Shown here in pieces: positions 39,104-48,547 of a DNA stretch of 64,000 bases. This DNA comes from JAGVSR01 sp963742405 (GTDB lineage: Bacteria; Pseudomonadota; Alphaproteobacteria; Rhizobiales; Hyphomicrobiaceae), in assembly GCA_963742405.1 (NCBI GenBank), contig CAVUMB010000005.1, forward strand, positions 558,001 to 622,000. Reading direction: 5' to 3'. Positions within the stretch are counted from its first letter, which is position 1; each line of letters opens with the position of its first letter. A program made the translations under genes and the position numbers. The notes under the pieces are model-generated. The model saw nothing but the letters and a program-made list of their open reading frames with translations. It was not told the DNA's origin and searched no databases.

Positions 39104-40315
39104 CTAGAGCGTGCCCTGACTCCAACGAGTGCGAATGATCCACGCCGCCAGTGCGGAGATGACCGCGAGACCACTCATCGCCAGGTAGGCCCCGCCCGCG
39201 TAAGCATGAAAGAGCGGCCCGCACGCCCACGTCGCAAGTCCCATCGCCACACCCGAAGCAAACGTCGCGTACAGCGCCTGCACCGTGCCGGAAACGTCGT
39301 CGGGCACCGCACGCGCCACGAACAGGATCGCGCCGAGGTGCGTCGCTCCATAAGAAAGGGCATGCAACAGCTGCAGCGGTAATAGCAGCTCAAGGGGCGG
39401 ATCGAACGCCATGACCGACCAGCGCACCAGCGCCGCCCCAGCGCCGAGTAATAAAAGCGTGTCTGGCTTCAAGTGCCGGAACCGCGTCCCGGCCACCGCA
39501 AAGAGCGCCACCTCCGCCAGCACCCCGATCGCCCACAGCGCGCCGACCCAAGTCCCGGAGATCCCCTGCGCCCTGAGATGCAAAGCGCCGAACGTGTAGA
39601 ACATCGCGTGTGAAGCTTGCGCCGTGCTCGCCGCGACGAGAAAGGCCACGAAAACCGGCAGGCGGAACAACCGCCAGACTTCCTTCGTCACATCCCGCCG
39701 TGGCGGGGCTACGTCGCCATCACTCAGCGCGGCGGTGGCCGGCGCCGGAAGCGCATGCGCACCCACGACTGTCAACACGGCTCCGGCGATCAACACCCAC
39801 AGCGCCGCTTCCGATCCGCTGCGGTCGATGAGTGCCCCAACAATCAGCCCGACGATGACGAACGACAGCGACCCCCACAGCCGCATGCGGCCATAATCGA
39901 GCGAGAAGAGCCGCACGCCACGAACCGCGATTGCTTCGACAAGCGGCATCATCGTCGCGGCCGCCAGTGAGAGCACCGCGGCTACCATGAGAATCGGCCA
40001 GAACCCCGTCACGCTATGCAGCGACAGCGAAGCTGCCAGCGCCACCCAACCTGAAGCGATAATGAAACGACGATGCGCTGCGAACCGGTCTGCAAAAACA
40101 GCGACCGATGTCGTGACCGCGAGGCGGAGCATGAACGGCACCGCGATCACGATCGCCACCTCGTTGGCATTGAGCCCGCGCCCGTCGAGCCAGACCGGCA
40201 GGAACGGGATCAGCACGCCGTAGATGACGAACATGGCGCCAAAACACGTCGCGACCCTCTGGCCGTACGACGCGCCGAGATCGGGCAGGCGGTCACACTG
40301 GTGCAACAAGATCAA
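39104..40315 (-). CDS. MFS transporter (MFS_1-like / nucleoside symporter-related)
   Basis: A membrane protein with about 12 hydrophobic helices. The N-terminal region GAMFVIYGVLIPFLPVWLDGRG and the central LRAQGISGTWVGALWAIGVLAEV fit the MFS_1-like group related to PucC/LacY and nucleoside symporters. The substrate is unknown. The only upstream ATG (40354) would put the FadL-gene terminator inside the coding region. I therefore prefer the TTG at 40315, preceded at a short distance by AAAGG, giving 403 residues. The start is the uncertain part. Confidence 0.8.
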   Translation of the reverse strand: MILLHQCDRLPDLGASYGQRVATCFGAMFVIYGVLIPFLPVWLDGRGLNANEVAIVIAVPFMLRLAVTTSVAVFADRFAAHRRFIIASGWVALAASLSLHSVTGFWPILMVAAVLSLAAATMMPLVEAIAVRGVRLFSLDYGRMRLWGSLSFVIVGLIVGALIDRSGSEAALWVLIAGAVLTVVGAHALPAPATAALSDGDVAPPRRDVTKEVWRLFRLPVFVAFLVAASTAQASHAMFYTFGALHLRAQGISGTWVGALWAIGVLAEVALFAVAGTRFRHLKPDTLLLLGAGAALVRWSVMAFDPPLELLLPLQLLHALSYGATHLGAILFVARAVPDDVSGTVQALYATFASGVAMGLATWACGPLFHAYAGGAYLAMSGLAVISALAAWIIRTRWSQGTL

Positions 40316-40330
40316 GCTGCCTTTGGTAAT

Positions 40331-40363
40331 AAAAAAGCAAAAGGGCCGGCGCACGGCCGACCC
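40331..40363 (-). terminator. Intrinsic terminator for the FadL-type gene
   Basis: On the minus strand GGGTCGGC pairs with GCCGGCCC (one G-U pair) around CGTGC, followed by TTTTGCTTTTTT. It lies 40 bases after the stop at 40404. Confidence 0.85.
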
Positions 40364-40403
40364 TCTCTAGCTTGAAACGGCAGAGGGCGGGAGGCCCGCT
40401 GCT

Positions 40404-41706
40404 CTAAAGTTTCGATCGGATACCGATCGAAATGATATCGACGGCCGAATCCGTACTGCCTGTGAACACCGGCGCGGGAGGCCCCGCTGGCGGATGACGC
40501 TCGAAGTCGCCCTCTTCAACAAAAACGTGCGAATAGGCCAAGTCGACGGTCGCGTCGCGTAGCAGACCCATGACATCGCCGACCTTGTAGCTGGCGCCCG
40601 CGCTCAGCCAGTACCGGTCGTTGTCCGGCAACTGCACGAGCCTCTGCGACGGATCGTCGATGGGTGAAATTTCATAGGCGAAACCGGCGCGCAGGGTGAG
40701 ATCGGCACTGTAGTCATATTCGCCGCCGACCGAGAAAAGCCAGCCGTCTTCCCACTGGAAGTCGAGGCTGGTCGCCACGGCCAGACCATCGATCGGAATG
40801 ACGCCCAGACGGCTCCAGTTGGTCCACTCGACGGTCGCACTTGCGCGCACACCGGGCATGATGGCTTGAATGAGGCTAGCCGTCACTTTTTCAGGAAGGT
40901 CGAGGTCTGCGCTGATCGGAAACGTTGGGACCGGCGTTGAGAAATCGCCTGCCAGTTCGTGACTGATCGACGACCTGAAACCGATACCGATCGATGTTCC
41001 CGGCGCAGGCGTCAAATTGATACCGAGCGTGTAGCCCACTCCAAAGTCATCGCCGTCAAGCGCGCCCGTTGGGCCGCCGGGAGCCCCCAACAGCCGAGCT
41101 GAACCGCACCAGATCGAAATACTGCAGTTGCAGACCCGCGCCGACTTGAACGCCGGGGGCAATCTGATAGGCGATCGTTGGCGCCGCATTGACGCTGAAG
41201 ACTTTCGCCGTCCGGCCGAGCACGTCGCCCGCCCACTGCTTGCTGTCCGATTTGGTGGTCAGGCCGAACTGCGAATTGATGCTCAGGGCAAACACGAGGT
41301 CGTTGCTCAAGCGGTAGGCCATGTAGCTTGCCGGCACGAGTGCATCGCGGCCAAAATCAACGGAACGGTCTAATCCAGCCGAAAGGTGGTGTGACTACCC
41401 CGCCAGGTGCAGCCCATTAGGTCTGACCGCTTCCACCGTCACGTCGGCCCGTGGAATGATCAGCGACAAGCTCGATTCAAAGCTCAGCCCATCCTGCGCA
41501 TAGCCGGCAGCTGCCGGGTTCCAGAACATGGACGACAATGACGAGCCGCCAGCGGCCGCGCCCGCAAAGGACATGCCTTGGAAGTAAGTCGACTGCTCGC
41601 GGACATCGAACCCGCCAGCCATGGCCGACCCGGCCGTCACTGTTAAGGCGAACAAGGCACTGCACGTTGCGCGAATAATTCGCGGTGTCTGAAATGCGTG
41701 ACGCAT
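40404..41706 (-). pseudogene. OmpP1/FadL-type outer-membrane transporter with stop and frameshift
   Basis: The signal peptide and the N-terminal hatch motif (GGFDVREQSTYFQGMSFAGAAAGG, SSMFWNPAAAGYA) identify a FadL/OmpP1 long-chain fatty acid or hydrophobic-compound channel. An in-frame TAG lies at 41395-41397. The same frame then continues with DALVPASYMAYRLSND and QFGLTTKSD. At the CCCCC run 41084-41088 one base too many shifts the frame; removing it gives APGGPTGALDGDDFGVGYTLG and a normal barrel end (ISIGIRSKL) at 40404. The TAG may itself reflect two small errors. So this is either a broken gene or a sequencing artefact. A good terminator follows. Confidence 0.8.
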
Positions 41707-42119
41707 GCCCCACCCCTATTCAAATGTCCGGGCCGCCGGATTTGAAAATAGTAAAGCGGCTGTGTGCCGCAGCCTCAACAGTGGCGTGGCGTTCAATTTG
41801 GCAACGTGACGGTTTTTGCACTGCGGTGTTGCGGTTTGGCGACTTGCGCAAACCGGACGAATTTTATCCGCAAAAACGAGAAAACCGGCCCGGATGAACC
41901 GGGCCGGTTTTCAATTGGAGCCTGCAGCAGCGTCCCTGATCGCTGTTGCGGCTCTCCCCCCAACGAGATAGCTCCCCCGAGACCTCGTCAGCAATACTGA
42001 AGGTTGCAGAAAGTTCAGGCAGCCGCAAGCACCGGCACCGCAATGGTGCAAACCACGATGCATCGCTGATGCGCAAGGATCACACATCCGGTGCGGCTGG
42101 CGGCCTGGTTCAGCCATCG
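41707..42119. other. Intergenic region between thiD and the FadL-type gene
   Basis: These 413 bases contain no gene I can support. They hold the promoter and leader of the FadL-type gene (right of 41706), a strong bidirectional terminator at 41881-41911, and about 200 bases of thiD 3' untranslated sequence. Confidence 0.6.
41881..41911. terminator. Bidirectional terminator closing the tkt-pgk-gph-ccdA-thiD operon
   Basis: A perfect 13-bp stem (AAAACCGGCCCGG with CCGGGCCGGTTTT) with loop ATGAA has T residues on both strands. For the minus-strand operon it lies 209 bases past the thiD stop, so the transcript would have a long 3' tail. Confidence 0.9.
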
Positions 42120-42938
42120 TCAGCGGCGAAAAACATGCAAATGATCGACCGGCCCGCAGCCATGCCCGATGCCCAAGAACCGCCCGCCATCAATGGCTTG
42201 CGCAAGATAATCCTTGGCGCGCGCAACCGCTGCATCAAGCCGCGTTTCGCCCTTCGCCAACTCGGCAACGATGGCAGCAGATAAAGTGCAGCCCGTGCCG
42301 TGGGTGTTTTTCGTATCGACCCTTGGCGCCGAATGATGCGAGACGCCTTCCGCTGATACGAGAACATCGACGGCCATATCTCCGGTCGCGTGGCCGCCCT
42401 TGACGAGGACCGCGGGCGCTCCGAGCCCTTGCAGCCGCCACGCCTGCTGCTCCATCTCTTCAATCGACGTTGCGACCGTTTCTCCAAGCAGCTTGGCCGC
42501 CTCGTGCAGATTGGGCGTGATCAAGGTTGCAAGCGGGATCAGAAGGTTGCGGACGGCGGCCACCGCATCGGTGGCCAGCAGCACATCGCCGCTCGTCGCC
42601 ACCATCACCGGATCGACGACCAGCGGCCCGAAGGCGAACTTGCGCAATAGACCCACAACCGTGGCGACCGTAACTGCATCGCCGAGCATGCCGGTCTTGA
42701 CGGCCGAGATCTCGAGATCGTCCGCCAGCGTTTCGGCCTGCAGCATGATGAAGTCCGGCGGCACCGGATGCACCCCCGTGACCCGCACGGTGTTTTGCGC
42801 CGTCAGCGCAGTGACGACCGTCGCGCCGTAAACCCCAAGGGCGGAAAACGTTTTCAGATCGGCTTGAAGACCCGCACCGCCCGAGGGATCGGACCCCGCG
42901 ATCGTCAGAGCAATCGGCGTTTTCACAAGCAACGACAT
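42120..42938 (-). CDS. thiD: Hydroxymethylpyrimidine (phosphate) kinase ThiD
   Basis: ThiD phosphorylates HMP and HMP-P in thiamine biosynthesis. The 272-residue protein has the N-terminal substrate motif ALTIAGSDPSGGAGLQADLKTF, the central DPVMVATSGDVLL, and the anion-hole motif NTHGTGCTLSAAI near residue 215, typical of the ribokinase-like fold. It is the last gene of the operon, 14 bases after ccdA. I see no TPP riboswitch directly upstream, as expected for an internal gene. A link to the first gene is plausible, since transketolase needs thiamine diphosphate. Confidence 0.95.
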   Translation of the reverse strand: MSLLVKTPIALTIAGSDPSGGAGLQADLKTFSALGVYGATVVTALTAQNTVRVTGVHPVPPDFIMLQAETLADDLEISAVKTGMLGDAVTVATVVGLLRKFAFGPLVVDPVMVATSGDVLLATDAVAAVRNLLIPLATLITPNLHEAAKLLGETVATSIEEMEQQAWRLQGLGAPAVLVKGGHATGDMAVDVLVSAEGVSHHSAPRVDTKNTHGTGCTLSAAIVAELAKGETRLDAAVARAKDYLAQAIDGGRFLGIGHGCGPVDHLHVFRR

Positions 42939-42952
42939 CGGGGCATCCTTGA

Positions 42953-43765
42953 TTAGGGGGCCGGCCGCTGGTTCATGATCTCACGCTGCAGATCGCTGGG
43001 CAAAAACTTCTCCTCCAACGTCGTCAGACCGGGAAACGTTTCGATGATCCATTGCCCGAACGCGTTGATCGAAAACCAGTCGAAAACATTGAGGAACGCA
43101 ATCCCGGTCAAGACCAGCAGGGCCCCCATGATCTTTTCCATAAGGCCCAGATGCCGCTTGAACCGATTCATGAATGAGAGAAACGGACGGATCGCAACGG
43201 CGGCCAAGACAAACGGAACGCCCAATCCCAACGAATAGACGGCCAGTAGCCGCACCCCGGCACCCAGACTATCGGCGTTGGCGGCGAGTGCCAGGACCGT
43301 CGCCAGGATCGGCCCGATACAAGGCGTCCAGCCGAAGGCGAAGGCGAGACCTAAAACATAGGCACCCGCGAAACTGGCCCCGTCCACATCGGCATGAACC
43401 CGCTTGTGCGAATGCAGCAGCGGAACATGCAAAACCCCGAGGAAGTGCAGACCGAAAAGAATGATCACGATACCGGCCACGGAAGCAAGCTGTGTCCGGT
43501 ACTCCTGCACGAACTGTCCGAGCACAGAAGCCGTCGCGCCCAGCGCGATAAACACCGTCGTAAAGCCCAGGACAAAAAAGACCGACGCCACGACGACACG
43601 CCGCCAGACGTGCGTCTCCAACCCCTTCTCTGCTGTCAAACCGTCGATGGTCGTGCCGCCGATGAAGCCAAGATAAGGTGGCACCAACGGCAAGACGCAC
43701 GGCGACAGGAAGCTCACAAGGCCCGCGAGCGCGACACCGGGATAAAGATGAGCTTCAGCGAACAT
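42953..43765 (-). CDS. ccdA: Cytochrome c biogenesis / thiol-disulfide transporter CcdA
   Basis: An integral membrane protein of 270 residues with about six helices that moves reducing equivalents across the inner membrane for cytochrome c maturation or other periplasmic reduction. The two redox cysteines lie in SPCVLPLVPPY (helix 1) and TPCIGPILATVLALA (helix 4), the CcdA/DsbD signature. A His-rich loop (LHSHKRVHADVD) sits between the halves. It follows gph by 30 bases. Confidence 0.92.
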   Translation of the reverse strand: MFAEAHLYPGVALAGLVSFLSPCVLPLVPPYLGFIGGTTIDGLTAEKGLETHVWRRVVVASVFFVLGFTTVFIALGATASVLGQFVQEYRTQLASVAGIVIILFGLHFLGVLHVPLLHSHKRVHADVDGASFAGAYVLGLAFAFGWTPCIGPILATVLALAANADSLGAGVRLLAVYSLGLGVPFVLAAVAIRPFLSFMNRFKRHLGLMEKIMGALLVLTGIAFLNVFDWFSINAFGQWIIETFPGLTTLEEKFLPSDLQREIMNQRPAP

Positions 43766-43795
43766 GATGAGGCGACTTTCCCATTCGGTGAACCG

Positions 43796-44500
43796 TCAGC
43801 TAGGACGGGCGCGAGCCGGTGCGGTGGATAAAGGGTCATGCCCCAACCAGCGGGCGATTTCACGGCCGGCCTCCGCCAGCCCTGCCACCACCACGTCGGC
43901 CCCCAGACTGTCACGCGGCCGCTGTTCATAGCCATGTGCGACGACCATCGACGGACAGCCCGCAGCCCGCGCTGCATCGACATCGACATGGCTGTCGCCC
44001 ACCATGAGCGTTTGAGCCGGCACCGTACCGAGGTCAACGCATAATGTACGCAAACACGCCGGGTCCGGTTTTAGGGGTCGCCCCGCGTCGCCGCCCCAAA
44101 CTGCGCAAAAGGTTGCGGAAAGATCGAGCCGGTCGAGAATAGAATGCGTCAAGCCTATCGGCTTGTTGGTGCAAATGGCAAGCGGCAGTCCGATGTTAGC
44201 GAGGTCATCCAAGAGTTCGCGGGCACCGGGATAAAGGCGCGTCCGCCGCACTGGATCGGCTTCGTAGCGGACCAGAAATTCGCCAAACACTCGGTCGACA
44301 TCGCCCGCCGCAAAGGTGTCACCCATCGCTCGCGCAACGAGTTCGCGTGCACCTCCGCCAACCAGCGCCGTCACGCCCGCCTCGGTCAGCGGGGCAAGGC
44401 CTTCAACAAACAGGCAGTCGTTAAGCGCAGAAGCAATGTCGGGAACGCTGTCGATGAGTGTTCCGTCGAGATCGAAGACCACGGCGTGAATTGACCTCAC
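43796..44500 (-). CDS. gph: Phosphoglycolate phosphatase, HAD superfamily
   Basis: A HAD hydrolase of 234 residues. Motif I is VFDLDGTLIDS; motif II is CTNKP; motif III is the Lys in LKPDP; motif IV is VGDSHVD. It dephosphorylates 2-phosphoglycolate in the Gph family. The GTG at 44500 overlaps the pgk stop as GTGA, so translation is likely coupled; an ATG at 44545 inside pgk is less likely. Its place after tkt-pgk recalls phosphoglycolate salvage next to Calvin-cycle or central-carbon genes, although no RuBisCO gene is in the window. Confidence 0.9.
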   Translation of the reverse strand: MRSIHAVVFDLDGTLIDSVPDIASALNDCLFVEGLAPLTEAGVTALVGGGARELVARAMGDTFAAGDVDRVFGEFLVRYEADPVRRTRLYPGARELLDDLANIGLPLAICTNKPIGLTHSILDRLDLSATFCAVWGGDAGRPLKPDPACLRTLCVDLGTVPAQTLMVGDSHVDVDAARAAGCPSMVVAHGYEQRPRDSLGADVVVAGLAEAGREIARWLGHDPLSTAPARARPS

Positions 44501-45696
44501 CGCGTCAACGCCGAAATGCCGGGCAGGTCTTTGCCTTCGAGCCACTCCAGAAATGCGCCCCCGGCCGTCGAGACATAGGTGAATTCACCAGCAACACCGG
44601 CAGCATTGAGCGCGGCAACCGTATCCCCGCCCCCGGCGATGGACAGCAACGTCCCTTCGCTTGTCAGATTTGCCGCCTCGCGGGCAAGCGTGAACGTGCC
44701 CTCGCCGAACGGACTGATTTCGAACGCGCCCATCGGCCCGTTCCACAACAGCGTCCGGCACTGCCGCAAATGAGCCCCCATGCTGGCGATCGACGCCGGA
44801 CCGATGTCGAGGATCATCGCATCGGCTGGCACATTTTCGACGCCAACTACCTCGCACACGGCACCCGTCTTGAATTCACGTGCAATCACCGCGTCCGACG
44901 GCAGGATGACGTCACAACCGTGGGCCTTGGCCGACCACATGATCTCTCGCGCGGTGTCATGAAATTCTGGCTCGGCGAGCGAACGTCCGACATCGATGCC
45001 TTGAGCCTGCAGGAAGGTGTTCGCCATCCCGCCACCGATGATGAGTTTATCGACCTTGCCGACGAGGTTGGTGAGAATGGGAATCTTTGTCGAGACCTTG
45101 GCGCCGCCGACGACGGCAGCCGTCGGACGCTGGGGCACGTCCAGCGCCGCTTTCAGTGCATTAATCTCCTCCATCATCAGCGGTCCCGCATAGGACGGCA
45201 GATGGTGTGTCAGCCCCTCCGTCGAGGCATGCGCCCGATGTGCGGCGGAGAACGCGTCGTTGACGAAAAGATCGCCAAGTTCAGCCAGCGCCGCGGTGAA
45301 GGCGGGATCGTTGGCTTCCTCGCCCTTGTGAAAACGCGTGTTCTCCAGAACGCAGACATCTCCGGGCTTCAAAGCATCGACAATGGCGTGGGCATGCAGG
45401 CCGATGCAGTCACCGGCAAGCGAAACGTGGCGCTGCAGGAGGCCACCGAGCGCCGCCGCCACCAGACCCAGCGAATTCTCTTTGTCGGGTCCCGACTTCG
45501 GACGTCCGAAATGCGAGATCACGATGACCTTGGCGCCACGGGCGGCTAAAGCCTGCAGCCCCGGTGCAACACGCTCCAGGCGCGTTGCATCCGTTATGAC
45601 ACCATCCTTTGCCGGAACGTTGAGGTCGGCGCGATACAGCACGCGCTTGCCGGCCACATCGATGCCGTCGGTCGTCTTCAAATTATCGAGGTTCAT
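44497..45696 (-). CDS. pgk: Phosphoglycerate kinase Pgk
   Basis: Pgk interconverts 1,3-bisphosphoglycerate and 3-phosphoglycerate with ADP/ATP. The 399-residue protein has the N-terminal substrate loop RVLYRADLNVPAKDG (normally R-x-D-x-N-V-P), SHFGRPK and ENTRFHKGE. The hinge is VGGAKVSTKIPIL and the nucleotide-binding end is LSIAGGGDTVAALN. It lies 20 bases after tkt. In many alphaproteobacteria gap (GAPDH) stands between tkt and pgk; it is absent here. Confidence 0.97.
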   Translation of the reverse strand: MNLDNLKTTDGIDVAGKRVLYRADLNVPAKDGVITDATRLERVAPGLQALAARGAKVIVISHFGRPKSGPDKENSLGLVAAALGGLLQRHVSLAGDCIGLHAHAIVDALKPGDVCVLENTRFHKGEEANDPAFTAALAELGDLFVNDAFSAAHRAHASTEGLTHHLPSYAGPLMMEEINALKAALDVPQRPTAAVVGGAKVSTKIPILTNLVGKVDKLIIGGGMANTFLQAQGIDVGRSLAEPEFHDTAREIMWSAKAHGCDVILPSDAVIAREFKTGAVCEVVGVENVPADAMILDIGPASIASMGAHLRQCRTLLWNGPMGAFEISPFGEGTFTLAREAANLTSEGTLLSIAGGGDTVAALNAAGVAGEFTYVSTAGGAFLEWLEGKDLPGISALTR

Positions 45697-45716
45697 CGCC
45701 CACTCTATTGAGTTGG

Positions 45717-47693
45717 TCAGGCCTTGAGGCTGGCCTTGGCGGCTTCGGCCACCTTGCTGGCAGTAATGCCGAAATGCTCATAAAGTTTCTTGGCTGGTGC
45801 GGACGCCCCGAAACCTGCCATCCCGACAAAGCGGTCACCCGGCCGTAGCCACTCGTGCCACCCTTGCGCAATGGCGGCTTCAACGGCAACACGCGGCGCT
45901 TGTCCCAGGACGCTGTCCTGATACGAACTCGGCTGCTCGCGAAACAATTCAAACGACGGCATGGACACAACCGCGGCGCTGATACCGGACTTGCTGAGAA
46001 GAGCGGCGGCTTCGACCGCGATCGCCACCTCCGAACCCGTTGCAATCAGCGTCACGTCGCGCGCATCTCCACCGCTGACGACATAGGCGCCGCGGGCCAG
46101 CAGATTTTCAACAAGGCTGCCTGACCTTAATTTTGTCGGCACGGCATCGCGCGTCAGCGCCATCACCGTAGGTCGCGTATTGGAGGAGAGCGCGACGTGC
46201 CATGCCTCCGCCGTTTCCATTGCATCCGCCGGCCGCAGAACCTGCAAATTCGGAATCGCACGCAGCGCCGCGAGATGTTCAACCGGCTGATGCGTCGGAC
46301 CATCTTCGCCAACGCCGATGCTGTCATGCGTCATGACGTAGATGGCACGCAGTCCCATGAGCGCCGACAACCGGATCGATGGCCGGCAATAGTCCGTGAA
46401 GACCAGGAACGTCGCACCGAACGGAATGAGCCCACGGTGCAGCGCGATGCCGTTCATAGCTCCCGCCATGGCATGCTCGCGCACACCGAAATGGATATAA
46501 TTGCCGTCGTATGTGTTGGGCCCAACGGGCTTGTAATGCGACGTCTTCGTGCCGTTGGACGGCGTCAAATCGGCCGACCCGCCTACGAGTTGCGGAATGG
46601 CCGGGATGAGATGCTCGAGCGTCATTTGCGACCAAACTCGGGACGCGCGCTTGGCCGTGTCGCTCTCGAATTGGCTCTTGGCCGCAGCAACAGCCGCGAC
46701 GAGTGCCGCATCATCGACGTGCAAATCGTGAACACCGTCAACGCCGGCAGCTCGCTTGCGCCACTGGGCGCCGAGCTTGTCGCCTTTGGCGCCGACCGCG
46801 CGCCAGGCAGCGAGAATGTCGTTGGGAATTTCGAACGGTGGCGACGACCAGCCGAGAGCGGCTCGGGTCCGATCGACTTCTTCCGCCCCCAGCGGACTGC
46901 CATGCGTATCTTTCGTTCCCTGCTTTGTTGGCGCGCCATAGCCGATGATCGTCCGCGCAGCAATCAGCCACGGTTTCGACGGATCAGCCTTGGCCTTCGT
47001 GATGGCTGCTGAGATTGCCGCGTGGTCATGGCCATCGATGGCAATCGTATTCCAGCCGCAGGCCTCAAACCGCTTCAACTGATCGTCCGACACCGACAAG
47101 TTGGTCGGGCCGTCGATGGAAATTGAGTTGTCGTCCCAGAAAACGATGAGCTTGCCGAGCTTCAAGTGTCCTGCCAGCGAGATCGCCTCGTGGCTGAGCC
47201 CTTCCATGAGGCAGCCGTCACCGGCAATGACGTAGGTGTGATGATCGACGAGTTCCCCGCCGTGCCGTGCCGCCAGCATCCGCTCCGCGAGTGCCATACC
47301 GACCGCATTCGCGATCCCCTGTCCGAGTGGCCCCGTCGTTGTCTCGATACCCGGCGCATGTCCGTACTCGGGATGGCCGGCGGTCTTGGAGCCCAGTTGA
47401 CGAAAGTTTTTCAGCTCCTCGATATCCATCCCCGGATAACCGGTGAGATAAAGCAGCGAATAGAGGAGCATCGAGCCATGGCCGGCCGAGAGAACAAAGC
47501 GGTCGCGGTCGGGCCACGTCGGATCGACCGGATCGAAGCGCAGGTGTTCGGTGAAAAGGACGGTCGCCACATCCGCCATGCCCATCGGCATGCCCGGATG
47601 GCCGGAGTTCGCCTTCTGCACCGCGTCCATGGACAACACCCGTATGGCATTGGCCATCTCGCGGGTGCTGACCGCCGTCTTCGTATCCACCAT
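45717..47693 (-). CDS. tkt: Transketolase
   Basis: A 658-residue thiamine-diphosphate enzyme of the pentose phosphate pathway. The TPP motif GDGCLMEGLSHEAISLAGH...N (GDG...N) is present, with NSGHPGMPMGMA near residue 34, AGHGSMLLYS, GPLGQGIANAVG, the glutamate-containing FGVREHAMAGAMNGI, and the C-terminal DRFVGMAGFGASAPAKKLYEHFGIT. It is the first gene of an operon with pgk, gph, ccdA and thiD. Confidence 0.97.
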   Translation of the reverse strand: MVDTKTAVSTREMANAIRVLSMDAVQKANSGHPGMPMGMADVATVLFTEHLRFDPVDPTWPDRDRFVLSAGHGSMLLYSLLYLTGYPGMDIEELKNFRQLGSKTAGHPEYGHAPGIETTTGPLGQGIANAVGMALAERMLAARHGGELVDHHTYVIAGDGCLMEGLSHEAISLAGHLKLGKLIVFWDDNSISIDGPTNLSVSDDQLKRFEACGWNTIAIDGHDHAAISAAITKAKADPSKPWLIAARTIIGYGAPTKQGTKDTHGSPLGAEEVDRTRAALGWSSPPFEIPNDILAAWRAVGAKGDKLGAQWRKRAAGVDGVHDLHVDDAALVAAVAAAKSQFESDTAKRASRVWSQMTLEHLIPAIPQLVGGSADLTPSNGTKTSHYKPVGPNTYDGNYIHFGVREHAMAGAMNGIALHRGLIPFGATFLVFTDYCRPSIRLSALMGLRAIYVMTHDSIGVGEDGPTHQPVEHLAALRAIPNLQVLRPADAMETAEAWHVALSSNTRPTVMALTRDAVPTKLRSGSLVENLLARGAYVVSGGDARDVTLIATGSEVAIAVEAAALLSKSGISAAVVSMPSFELFREQPSSYQDSVLGQAPRVAVEAAIAQGWHEWLRPGDRFVGMAGFGASAPAKKLYEHFGITASKVAEAAKASLKA

Positions 47694-47800
47694 TCGCCCG
47701 CGCCCTTTTGTCTTTGCCCGGAGGAGAAATTTTGCTCCGGCGCGGCAGGTTTAGCGGCGCCGACACGGCTCGTCTACGGGAGCGGACCTCGAACACGTGC

Positions 47801-47831
47801 AAAAGGGCGCCCCAGTTTCCCAGGACGCCCT
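47801..47831 (-). terminator. Possible intrinsic terminator after the fasciclin gene
   Basis: On the minus strand AGGGCG pairs with CGCCCT, extended by two more pairs across a one-base bulge, and is followed by TTTT. It lies 122 bases after the fasciclin stop and before tkt. The stem is short and the confidence moderate. Confidence 0.55.
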
Positions 47832-47952
47832 CATCTTGCTGAAGATTTGGCTTTTCTTCGTCGAAACAACATAGCGAAGCCGATCCCTGCCGGATCAACC
47901 CCGCAACACCATCATAACGGGCGTTGCTCCAGATCGGATCCACCCCGCGTCA

Positions 47953-48423
47953 TTATGGTATCAGGACACGATTGATGACGTGGATGACACCGTTGGACGC
48001 GTTCACGTCGGCCGCCACGACGCGAGCCCCATTGACCGTTACGCCACCGTGTTTGCGAACGGTCAGCGACTGGCCGTTGAGCGTCTTGACGTGTGAGCGG
48101 CCGGGCTTGATATCGGCGGCTTCAATTTCACCCGCCACAACGTGGTACTTCAGGATCGCAGCAAGCTTATGCTTGTTCTCCGGCTTCAGCAGCGATTCGA
48201 CCGTACCCTTGGGCAGCTTGGCGAACGCGGCATCCGTGGGAGCAAACACCGTCAGCGGTCCCTTGCTCTTGAGTGCCGGGACGAGGCCAGCGGCCTTGGC
48301 GGCCGTCAGCAGGGTGCCAAACTGACCGGCACTCTTTGCCGTCTCGACGATGTTGGCGGCGTTGGCCGAAGCGGCCGACATCGCAAGCACCGCCGCAGCG
48401 GCGATAAGCTTCACGAATTTCAT
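47953..48423 (-). CDS. Secreted fasciclin (FAS1) domain protein
   Basis: A 156-residue exported protein from the ATG at 48423. The signal peptide is MKFVKLIAAAAVLAMSAASA-NA. One FAS1 domain fills the rest, with the H1 box LTVFAPTDAAFAKLP, the YH motif ILKYHVVAGEI and the H2 box NGVIHVINRVLIP. FAS1 domains mediate adhesion or cell-surface interactions; the role here is unknown. It is 124 bases downstream of the antiporter gene on the same strand. Confidence 0.9.
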   Translation of the reverse strand: MKFVKLIAAAAVLAMSAASANAANIVETAKSAGQFGTLLTAAKAAGLVPALKSKGPLTVFAPTDAAFAKLPKGTVESLLKPENKHKLAAILKYHVVAGEIEAADIKPGRSHVKTLNGQSLTVRKHGGVTVNGARVVAADVNASNGVIHVINRVLIP

Positions 48424-48547
48424 AGTGAGAAACCTCAATGTGGTTGATCGCAACGAGGCAATTAACGTGCAGCGAGCAACGACCGGATTGGAGATGACGA
48501 AGAATTAAGCCACCGCCACAACGAAGGTTTCGTCATACTTCCAACAA

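Noticed and set aside
39104..40354. MFS start at the ATG 40354
   Set aside because: It would place the FadL-gene terminator hairpin and its T-run inside the coding sequence; a TTG at 40315 with a nearby AAAGG fits better.
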